DNA from: an uncultured Spirochaetia bacterium
GTDB taxonomy: Bacteria > Spirochaetota > Brachyspiria > Brachyspirales > Brachyspiraceae
Reading direction: 5' to 3'
Length of the DNA stretch: 64,000 nucleotides
NCBI GenBank assembly: GCA_947040495.1
Contig: CAMRBQ010000001.1
Span: forward strand, 49,919-113,918
How positions within the stretch are numbered: position 1 is the stretch's first letter; each line of letters starts with the position of its first letter. The position numbers were made by a program, and so were the translations under genes. Shown here piece after piece: positions 1 through 7,204 of the stretch. Under the pieces are notes generated by a model, which saw only the letters and a program-made list of their open reading frames with translations, was not told the DNA's origin and did no database searches.

Positions 1-121
1 GATGGCAGTTATGGCATATATCAGCATGTATTGTTTTTAATACCGAACGTACCTTGAATTTTGCACCACAAGCACATGTAACTTCTGTATCAAAATAATT
101 TGGGTGTAAATCTTTTTTCAT
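1..121 (-). CDS. rpmE: 50S ribosomal protein L31, 5' part only
   Basis: The gene runs off the left edge, so only about 40 N-terminal residues are visible. They begin MKKDLHPNYFDTEVTCACG and reach CHNCH, which is the L31 signature. The CxC and CxxC cysteine pairs are the zinc-binding (C+) form of L31, a large-subunit ribosomal protein that can act as a zinc store. A GGAG-type ribosome binding site (ctctcc at 128-133 on the plus strand) precedes the ATG. The length and C-terminus cannot be seen. Confidence 0.93.
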   Translation of the reverse strand, partial: MKKDLHPNYFDTEVTCACGAKFKVRSVLKTIHADICHNCH

Positions 122-169
122 ATTAATCTCTCCATAGAACACGGATTATATCCCGTATATTAAATATTT

Positions 170-195
170 AGAGTCCTATAAATAATATAGACTCT
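170..195 (-). promoter_or_regulatory. palindrome in the rpmE upstream region
   Basis: An imperfect inverted repeat, agagtcctata (170-180) and tatagactct (186-195), lies about 50 bases upstream of the rpmE start. On the minus strand its left arm contains TATATT, 18 bases after a TTGATG, so it may overlap the rpmE -10 box. It could be an operator or an mRNA leader hairpin. Zinc-dependent control is a guess from the C+ type of L31. Confidence 0.35.
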
Positions 196-265
196 TCTAT
201 ATGATAACATCAATAAGCATTTATTGCAAATATGCATTTGTGAAAATCCGTCTAAAACATAAATA

Positions 266-296
266 TAGAAAAAGCCCCGCTAATTAAAGCAGGGCT
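266..296 (-). terminator. rho-independent terminator downstream of the sulfatase gene
   Basis: Read on the minus strand, arms AGCCCTGC and GCGGGGCT (plus-strand 289-296 and 273-280) enclose an 8-base loop and are followed by TTTTTCT. The position about 125 bases after the sulfatase stop suits termination of that transcript before rpmE. I see nothing else in 297-420. Confidence 0.85.
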
Positions 297-420
297 AATA
301 TAATTTATACTGAACCAGTTTTCTCTTTATTATAAGCATAAACAAGACTAAAAATAATATCATTATGAACATTCAAATTCTATTTATTTGAAACAGATTC
401 AAAATATTACATTAGTAGTA

Positions 421-1935
421 TTACTTTACTTTTATATATCTTGTTGTTTGCTTTTTCCTTGTAGACTCAAGCATTTCTAAACCAGTATCATAATCAAGCT
501 GCCTAGGCTCATATTCTTCATTTTCTCTTTGTCTTGTATAGCCATCATTTAGCCAAACGGGTTGTTTATCTTTTCGCCATGCTCTTGCCGCCCATTGATA
601 ACCCCTATAGAGATCCCTAGTTTTATTCATATTTTCTAATAAAGCATCATGCAATTTCTCTCTTTGTTTAGAATAAGCCTCATCATTAATCAAGTTTTTC
701 ATTTCAAATGGGTCATTTTCCATATCATAAAACTCATCTGTATCAAGCAAATTAATAACAAGTTTATATTTTTCTGTTATAGCTGCCCTCATCATTTGAA
801 GCCCACCAAAACCGTCATGGTCGACTTCATACCTTGTAAACTCAGAAAAAATGATATCATTAATTTTTGTATTAGTATCATAAATTTGTGAAAGTATGCT
901 TTTACCATCCAACCACTTAACAATAGGAAGATCCATATAATCCAAAATAGTTGGAACAATATCTATATGAGATGCAGGCTCTGTTATAATTTTAGCTTTT
1001 TCACCACCTTTTATTATTAACGGAATATTTGCGACCTCTTTATACGCTGTTGCATTTTTTGCTCGCAGTTTATGTGCCCCCAACATGTCGCCATGGTCTG
1101 AAGTAAAAATAACCAAGGCATTCGGTATGGTTTCAGATATTTTATCGAGAACTCTACCAATTAAATCATCAACGAAAGAGTTGCAACCTAAAAATAGAGA
1201 CAAAGTTTCTGAGGGTTTATTAATTTCATTTTTTGTTAATTTTATACTATCCCCTGCCCAAAGTTTTTGCATCAATGGCTTGTTTTCAAGATTGTCATCA
1301 AAGTTTGGATTATCAGGGAATTTAAAATCAGAATACATAGTATTATATGGAGCAGGGCAAAGGCTCGGATCATGAGGCTCATCATAAGAGAGTGCTAAAA
1401 AGAAGTCATCATCTTTACTTTTTTCAATATAGTCAATAGCCCTCTTAGTACATCGATAACCATAGGTAAATTCTTCGCTAAAGTTTTCATCATAAGAAGT
1501 CTTTTCATCCCTAGAACGTAGTCTATCCTCATCACTTAATTCTTCTAGATACATTCTCATATCATACCAATAATCTTTATCCCAACCTTGAGGACAAACA
1601 CCATTGCCAAAATAATCACCGCCATCTAAATGCCATTTCCCAATGTATCCAGATTTTATACCTTTGTCTGATAATCTCTGACCTATAGTTTTTATATTAT
1701 CACCCAAAGCAATGGAGTTTGTAACCATTCCATTTGAATGAGGAAATAAGCCTGTAAAAATCGCAGAACGAGCTGGGCCACAAACAGGCTGGGCACAATA
1801 AGCATTTTCATATTTAATCCCCTCACCCGCCAATTTGTCAAGATTTGGTGTTATCATATCCTTATTTCCATAACAACCTAACATGTCCTTTCTTGTAGTA
1901 TCAGTCATTATAAAAACAATTTGTTTTTTATTCAT
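421..1935 (-). CDS. sulfatase of the arylsulfatase/choline-sulfatase type
   Basis: 504 residues with the sulfatase layout. The metal-ligand Asp is D12 (TDTTR), the maturation motif CGPAR is C52-R56, GKWHL is at 99-103, and the second metal site is SDHGD with D280 and H281. C52 would be oxidised to formylglycine by a separate maturase, not seen in this window. No signal peptide is apparent, so it probably acts in the cytoplasm on an imported sulfated compound. Two symporter genes precede it on the same strand and a GntR regulator diverges from them, which suggests a sulfated sugar or glycan fragment as substrate. AGGAT precedes the ATG. The exact substrate cannot be read from sequence. Confidence 0.9.
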   Translation of the reverse strand: MNKKQIVFIMTDTTRKDMLGCYGNKDMITPNLDKLAGEGIKYENAYCAQPVCGPARSAIFTGLFPHSNGMVTNSIALGDNIKTIGQRLSDKGIKSGYIGKWHLDGGDYFGNGVCPQGWDKDYWYDMRMYLEELSDEDRLRSRDEKTSYDENFSEEFTYGYRCTKRAIDYIEKSKDDDFFLALSYDEPHDPSLCPAPYNTMYSDFKFPDNPNFDDNLENKPLMQKLWAGDSIKLTKNEINKPSETLSLFLGCNSFVDDLIGRVLDKISETIPNALVIFTSDHGDMLGAHKLRAKNATAYKEVANIPLIIKGGEKAKIITEPASHIDIVPTILDYMDLPIVKWLDGKSILSQIYDTNTKINDIIFSEFTRYEVDHDGFGGLQMMRAAITEKYKLVINLLDTDEFYDMENDPFEMKNLINDEAYSKQREKLHDALLENMNKTRDLYRGYQWAARAWRKDKQPVWLNDGYTRQRENEEYEPRQLDYDTGLEMLESTRKKQTTRYIKVK

Positions 1936-1960
1936 CGATATAATCCTTTAATATTTTTTT

Positions 1961-3661
1961 TTATTCAATATTTTTCTTTTTTGGAAGAAAAATTTTAAAA
2001 GCCACGATAGAAATAACTAGAAATATAGAAGTTATTATAGCAAACTTTGGATATACTTCACCAAATGAAAGCCCTATAAGACCAATAGGTGATAACAGAA
2101 CATAGAAATAAATTAGAAATGACACAACTATGGCAGAAAAAGAATTAGCATATTTCCAAGGAATTGCAGGGACAACATTTTTTTCACTTTGTTTGTATGC
2201 TTGTTTCATTGGAGCAATTTTTCCAATCACAAACATTATGGTTACACATAATATAAACAGTATTCCTAAAAGATGTAAAAAATTTATAGGTATTTTTAAT
2301 ACATATTGAACTAATCCATATATAACCATAAATGTGAAAAGTGAAATTTTTGCAGCAATCGGGGGGATTTTTTTTGAAAAGAATCCAACTAGAACAATAA
2401 CCAATGTTGGAACATTAAAAAATCCCATAAATCGCTTCATAAATATAAAAAACCCTTCAGGCGTATCTCCAAAATATGGAGCAATGAAAATAGCACAAAG
2501 ACCCACAAATAAAGCAAATATTTTACCAACTTTAACTAAATTTTGATCCCCTATCGCAGGTTTAAAAATAGGTTTGTAAATATTCAAGCAAAATAATGTA
2601 GAAGCCGAGTTGAGTGCTGAGTTAAATGTACTTAGTACAGCACCAAAAATAACAGCACCAAAAAAACCTAATAAAGGTGCAGGAAGAACTTGATTGACTA
2701 ACATAGGATATGCCATATCAGGATGTGCAACATTGCCTGAGTTGAGAGCAAAAACTATTAGACCTGGCACAGACAAAGCAGCAGGGACTAAAATAATTAA
2801 AAAACCCGCATACAAAGCACCTTTTTGACCTTCAGCTAAAGATTTTGCACCTAAAGCCCTTTGTACTATAACTTGATTAGTACACCAATAAAAAGTATTT
2901 ATTAAAAGCATTCCTGTAAAAATTCCAGAAAAAGGAACAGGACTATCAGCACTGCCAATTACATTTGTCTTGTCAGGGAATTTCACAACAAGTGTTTCTA
3001 CCCCTGTAAAAAAATTCCCATCTCCAAGTATAGAAAATCCGATAATTGGAATAAGAAGCCCGCCCAAAACTAATCCAATACCATTAATTGTATCAGAAAT
3101 GGCAACAGCTTTTAATCCACCAAATATAGCATATATTCCGCCAATTATACCAATAGCCCAGATACTTATAATAAGAGCAGCAGGTTCACTTACATTAAGT
3201 ATTTTACTTACATCAAAAAGGGCATTTATAGCAATCGCCCCAGAGTATAATACCGTAGGAAGCATTATGCCAATAAGACTTATCAAAAATAAAACAGCCA
3301 CAATATTTCTTGTCGCTTTATCATATCTTTCTTCTAGAAATTCAGGAACAGTAGTAAAACCACTTTTTAGATATCTCGGCAAAAAATATAAAGCCATAAA
3401 AACCAATGATACACTAGCTGTAACAGACCAAGCAACAACTGAAAGCCCACCACTAAATGCCTGACTATTCATCCCTATCAATTGCTCTGTAGAAATGCTT
3501 GTAAGTAAAAGAGAACCCGCTATTACACCCCCAGTCAAACTTCGCCCACCCAAAAAATAACCTGTGTTCGATTTTAAATCTTCTTTTTTAGTAAATTTCC
3601 AAGAAATGAATGCTACTAAAAGAGTAAAAAATATAAATGTTACTATAGCTAAGATATTCAT
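1961..3661 (-). CDS. sodium/solute symporter (SSS family, SGLT-like), copy 1
   Basis: 566 residues with about 14 hydrophobic segments. The segment FYWCTNQVIVQRALGAKS matches the SGLT-type conserved stretch (WYWCTDQVIVQR), pointing to Na+-coupled uptake of a sugar or related solute across the inner membrane. I place the start at 3661 rather than 3724 because GGGGG lies about 8 bases upstream of that ATG and the first membrane segment (NILAIVTFIFFTLLVAF) starts there. The gene lies 25 bases before the sulfatase and 114 bases after a close paralogue, so all three are probably one transcript. Substrate is inferred from context only. Confidence 0.9.
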   Translation of the reverse strand: MNILAIVTFIFFTLLVAFISWKFTKKEDLKSNTGYFLGGRSLTGGVIAGSLLLTSISTEQLIGMNSQAFSGGLSVVAWSVTASVSLVFMALYFLPRYLKSGFTTVPEFLEERYDKATRNIVAVLFLISLIGIMLPTVLYSGAIAINALFDVSKILNVSEPAALIISIWAIGIIGGIYAIFGGLKAVAISDTINGIGLVLGGLLIPIIGFSILGDGNFFTGVETLVVKFPDKTNVIGSADSPVPFSGIFTGMLLINTFYWCTNQVIVQRALGAKSLAEGQKGALYAGFLIILVPAALSVPGLIVFALNSGNVAHPDMAYPMLVNQVLPAPLLGFFGAVIFGAVLSTFNSALNSASTLFCLNIYKPIFKPAIGDQNLVKVGKIFALFVGLCAIFIAPYFGDTPEGFFIFMKRFMGFFNVPTLVIVLVGFFSKKIPPIAAKISLFTFMVIYGLVQYVLKIPINFLHLLGILFILCVTIMFVIGKIAPMKQAYKQSEKNVVPAIPWKYANSFSAIVVSFLIYFYVLLSPIGLIGLSFGEVYPKFAIITSIFLVISIVAFKIFLPKKKNIE

Positions 3662-3775
3662 AGAACAACCCCCAATTATTGGTTTAATATTAAAAAAATT
3701 TACAAGCCCAAAATAATACAACAATTTTTAGTTGAAATATAATTTACAAGTAAAATCTATTAATTCATCAAATAT

Positions 3776-5458
3776 TTAAATCTTTTTTTGTTTCATATTT
3801 ACCATAAAAAATGGTGCAACTGTAATAACTATATATAAAACAGTAATTACCCAACCATTTATACTACTTCCACTAAGTAAGCCGACCTTAGAAAACAAAG
3901 CATATACCCATACAACTGTTGTAAATGAAGCAAAAGCCATAGGATATAAATATTTCCAATTTTTCATGTCTATTGCAGGTGTAAATGCTTTAACTTTAGG
4001 GACTTGTCGTGGTACTATTAACCCCCAAACAAACATTATAGCAGCACAAGCAACTGATAAAATACCTTGTATGTATAAGAAATGGATAGGCACTTTTAGT
4101 TGGAATGAAAATAACCAATAACAAAACATAAAAAAGAACATAACAAACTTGGCAGATATTGCAGGCGGCTTTTTGGTTGCAAAGCCCATCATAATAATTG
4201 TAACCAAAGGAATATTAAAGAAGCCCATAAAACGTCTCATGAAATCGTAAAGACCCGCTGGAGCATTGGCTATCATAGGAGCTACCCACATACAAACAAT
4301 AGCCATTATTATACCAAAATACATCCCTACTTTTATCAATTTTTTATCATCAATATCTTTCTTAAAGAATGGTTTATAAATATCTACACAGAAAATTGTT
4401 GAAGCCGAATTTAAGATAGAGTTAAATGTTGACAATATAGCACCAAAAAGTACAGCACCAAAAAAACCTGCTAGAGGTTTTGGTAATAACTGAGTTACAA
4501 GATACGGATAAGCCATATCATTTTTTTCAATCACACCATTTCCATACAAAGCAAATGCAAGAATACCAGGGAGTACTAATATAAAAGGAACAAGAATTTT
4601 TAAAAATCCAGCAAAAAGAACACCCTTTTGTCCTTCTGCCAAAGATTTTGCTCCCAAAGCCCTTTGAATTATCGATTGATTAGTACACCAATAAAATAAA
4701 TTAACCAGTAGTATACCAGAAAATAAAGTTCCAAAAGGGACGGTGCCATTAGAAGGACCAATAGCATTCATTTTTTCAGGGTGTTCAACTATAAGACGAT
4801 TAAAACCTTGGAGTAAATTACCATCACCATATAAGGACAAAGCTAATACAGGAATAATAGTACCACCGATAATAAGACCAATACCATTATAAGTATCAGA
4901 AATCGCGACAGCCTTTAAGCCCCCAAAAACAGCATAAATACTACCGATAATACCAATAAACCAAACAGTAATAACAATAGCTGTTTTAGTATCTACATTG
5001 AGAAGTTCCTTTACATTAAACAAAGGGAAAAGTGCCAAAGCCCCTGAATATAAAACAGAAGGCAGCATAATAACTGTAAAGGCGATTAGAAATAAAATAC
5101 TTATTAATATACGTGTCCATTTATCATAACGCTCTTCAATAAACTCTGTAATTGTTGTCATCCTACGTTTTAGATAAGCGGGAAGAAACAGTAATCCCAT
5201 CAAAGCCAAAGGTATTGCTGATGTTATTTCCCAAGCGATAACTTGCATACCAGCCCCAAATGCTTGCCCATTAAGACCAACCAATTGTTCTGCCGACAGA
5301 TTAGTCAGCAACAATGAACCGGCAATAACTATTCCAGATAAACTACGACCACCAAGGAAATAATCATCATTAGTCTTTATTTTATCTTTTCGTATAGTCA
5401 CATAAGTAGCTACTGCAACTAAAATTGTAAAAAATAGAAAAGAAATTATAGTTAGCAT
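3776..5458 (-). CDS. sodium/solute symporter (SSS family, SGLT-like), copy 2
   Basis: 560 residues, clearly paralogous to the neighbour at 1961-3661. Both share the motifs YFLGGRSL, FGGLKAVAISDT, FYWCTNQ-QRALGAKSLAEGQKG and GFFGAVLFGA-LSTFNS. The ATG at 5458 has AAGGGGG five bases upstream, a strong ribosome binding site. The gene is the first of the leftward symporter-symporter-sulfatase set and is divergent from a GntR regulator 210 bases away. The two copies may carry different but related solutes; the sequence does not settle which. Confidence 0.9.
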   Translation of the reverse strand: MLTIISFLFFTILVAVATYVTIRKDKIKTNDDYFLGGRSLSGIVIAGSLLLTNLSAEQLVGLNGQAFGAGMQVIAWEITSAIPLALMGLLFLPAYLKRRMTTITEFIEERYDKWTRILISILFLIAFTVIMLPSVLYSGALALFPLFNVKELLNVDTKTAIVITVWFIGIIGSIYAVFGGLKAVAISDTYNGIGLIIGGTIIPVLALSLYGDGNLLQGFNRLIVEHPEKMNAIGPSNGTVPFGTLFSGILLVNLFYWCTNQSIIQRALGAKSLAEGQKGVLFAGFLKILVPFILVLPGILAFALYGNGVIEKNDMAYPYLVTQLLPKPLAGFFGAVLFGAILSTFNSILNSASTIFCVDIYKPFFKKDIDDKKLIKVGMYFGIIMAIVCMWVAPMIANAPAGLYDFMRRFMGFFNIPLVTIIMMGFATKKPPAISAKFVMFFFMFCYWLFSFQLKVPIHFLYIQGILSVACAAIMFVWGLIVPRQVPKVKAFTPAIDMKNWKYLYPMAFASFTTVVWVYALFSKVGLLSGSSINGWVITVLYIVITVAPFFMVNMKQKKI

Positions 5459-5496
5459 TTTGCCCCCTTAAAACAAAAAACATACTCACATTTTTA

Positions 5497-5514
5497 GTAT
5501 ACCAGACGCATACC
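5497..5514. promoter_or_regulatory. possible GntR operator between symporter and regulator genes
   Basis: In the divergent intergenic region 5459-5668 the sequence gtataccagacgcatacc contains a direct TATACCA/CATACCA pair and the palindrome GTATAC, which fits the loose GntR-family pattern GT(N)AC. It lies about 40 bases upstream of the symporter start, where a repressor could act. Position and motif are seen; binding is inferred. Confidence 0.3.
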
Positions 5515-5668
5515 AAGAAATCAATAGAAGATCTAATTTTTTTTAAAAAATTATAAAAAAATATTACAGACAAGACTTATCTACTAACTATTAATAGAAA
5601 TTACATTTTAATACCTATGAAATTTATCTATAATTGACTTTTATTACTAATTAGGTTAAAAACATTTT

Positions 5669-6379
5669 ATGCCAAAACAAAAAAATATTAAGTATATTGA
5701 AATTGCTATTGAAATAAAAAAAACACTCGCCAAAACAAAAGACTATGATTTCCCACTTGAATCCGAGCGTAATCTTGCCAAAAAATTTGGGGTTAGCAGA
5801 GATACCATTCGTAAAGCCTTAGATGTTCTTCATAAGCAAAGTTTGATAAATAAGAAAAGTCGAAGCGGGCATTTCCCATTACCTCCTGTCATTAATAGGG
5901 ATTTATACTCTATTAATACGATTGCCGAAGATATAGAGCCGCTCCATTTAGATTATAACATTGATATTATTCGTATTACAAAGCAAAAATATTTACCAAA
6001 AGAACTTGCAAGTATTTGTAAAGATATTAATTTTCATAAGATAGAAAGGCGTATTATTATTGCAAATATTCCTACAGTATATGAAGAACATTATATTCCA
6101 TCTTCTATATTCCCAAATTTTCCAAAAGAATCTGCCTCTGATATCATTCCTTTTATAGAAAAAAAATTGAAATTGGTAATCAGAGATTCTCATCAAGATA
6201 TTTCTATTAAAAAACCAACAGATAAGGTATTGAAGTCTTTAAATATAGATTACCCCATGCTTCTACATATTACCTCTCACAATTATCTGTCTGACGGTAG
6301 AATTTTCCAGCTAACATCTCAATTTTTTCACCCTAATTATAATTTTAAAATACACTTAGGTCGTAAAAATAATATCTAA
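5669..6379 (+). CDS. GntR-family transcriptional regulator (HutC/UTRA type)
   Basis: 236 residues. The N-terminal winged helix-turn-helix is typical of GntR proteins (FPLESERNLAKKFGVSRDTIRKALDVL, about residues 28-54). The C-terminal part (about 80-236) resembles a UTRA ligand-binding domain, with YEEHYIP and a closing segment of the form DGRIFQLTSQFFHPNYNFKI. It diverges from the symporter-sulfatase genes, the usual place for their regulator, and the effector is probably the imported compound or a sugar phosphate. The ribosome binding site is weak; TTGACT lies upstream at about 5634. Confidence 0.85.
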   Translation: MPKQKNIKYIEIAIEIKKTLAKTKDYDFPLESERNLAKKFGVSRDTIRKALDVLHKQSLINKKSRSGHFPLPPVINRDLYSINTIAEDIEPLHLDYNIDIIRITKQKYLPKELASICKDINFHKIERRIIIANIPTVYEEHYIPSSIFPNFPKESASDIIPFIEKKLKLVIRDSHQDISIKKPTDKVLKSLNIDYPMLLHITSHNYLSDGRIFQLTSQFFHPNYNFKIHLGRKNNI

Positions 6380-6505
6380 AAAAATTATATGAATTTTTAT
6401 AACGTCAAACTTACTACAATGTGAATAGGCTATACTAATTAGAACAAGAAATATTCGACCATAATTTAATATTAAAGTATATAATAAAATATTAGAAAAA
6501 AAGTT

Positions 6506-6619
6506 ATGGAAAGAAAAGTCAAGAATTACACAGATGAGTTTAAAAAACAAATAGTGGCACTAAACAAAAATGGAATGGCAAGGGCTTACCTCTACTTAAG
6601 TTGGACATATAGAAAATAA
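6506..6619 (+). pseudogene. IS3-type transposase OrfA remnant
   Basis: A 37-codon open frame begins MERKVKNYTDEFKKQIVALN, which matches the N-terminus of IS3-family OrfA proteins (typically KYTxEFKxQIVxL). The match ends abruptly near residue 23 and the frame stops soon after, so only a decayed start of the element remains. The following acttaagttggacat resembles an IS3-type terminal sequence, but no matching second end was recognised. It sits between the GntR gene and the Nudix gene, four bases from the latter's stop. Confidence 0.6.
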
Positions 6620-6622
6620 TTT

Positions 6623-7171
6623 TTATGATTTATCTATATTTTTTTTATCTAAAAATATTTTTATAACTGTTTTCGCAGATATAAAGCCTATCTCATCTAT
6701 ATTAATATCAGATGGTTTTATATATTCAATCGATAAAGCATCATCTGAAGCGATTAAATCATTTGTGTTTTCTATATAAGTATGAAAAAATATATCTAAT
6801 GTTATATAAAGTAAATTATTAAAAACATAATCATTAGGGTTTGTAATAAAAAAATCCAACTTGCCACTTTCTAAAAAGTTTATTTCCTCTTTGAGCTCTC
6901 TTAATATAGCCTCTTCTGCATTTTCATTTAAGTCGACAAAACCGCCGGGCAAATCTAACATGTCTTTCTTTGGTTCAAACTTACGCCTCACAAATAATAT
7001 ACCCTTAGGCGTTTCAATAATAGCACCAACAGCCGAAGCTGCATTCATATAGAAAGTTCTAGCACATTGGCTACATTTAAACTTTTTTTTGCCATCAAAT
7101 ATAAAGCTATCTTGTTGCCCACAGAATGGACAATATTTAAACTCATCTTTTGGATGATATTCTAATTGCAT
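6623..7171 (-). CDS. Nudix hydrolase with N-terminal zinc ribbon
   Basis: 182 residues. A zinc ribbon is formed by C14, C17, C33 and C36 (CPFC and CSQC). The Nudix box G(X5)E(X7)REUXEEXGU is present at about residues 77-98 (GGFVDLNENAEEAILRELKE, then EINF). The ribbon plus Nudix arrangement recalls NADH pyrophosphatases, but a nucleoside diphosphate derivative in general is the safe statement. GGGGG is placed about 9 bases before the ATG. It lies 33 bases downstream of polA on the same strand... polA itself is transcribed towards lower coordinates and starts at 9931, so this gene may be read from the polA side only if transcription continues. Confidence 0.88.
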   Translation of the reverse strand: MQLEYHPKDEFKYCPFCGQQDSFIFDGKKKFKCSQCARTFYMNAASAVGAIIETPKGILFVRRKFEPKKDMLDLPGGFVDLNENAEEAILRELKEEINFLESGKLDFFITNPNDYVFNNLLYITLDIFFHTYIENTNDLIASDDALSIEYIKPSDINIDEIGFISAKTVIKIFLDKKNIDKS

Positions 7172-7204
7172 AATTATTCCCCCAAGTTTTTGAAATTAAT
7201 AAAC

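Noticed and set aside
5993..6196. Opposite-strand open frame inside the GntR gene and similar long antisense frames elsewhere (for example 20631-20915, 21179-21544, 41070-41765)
   Set aside because: All lie inside well-supported genes, lack ribosome binding sites and give compositions typical of antisense reading of AT-rich genes.
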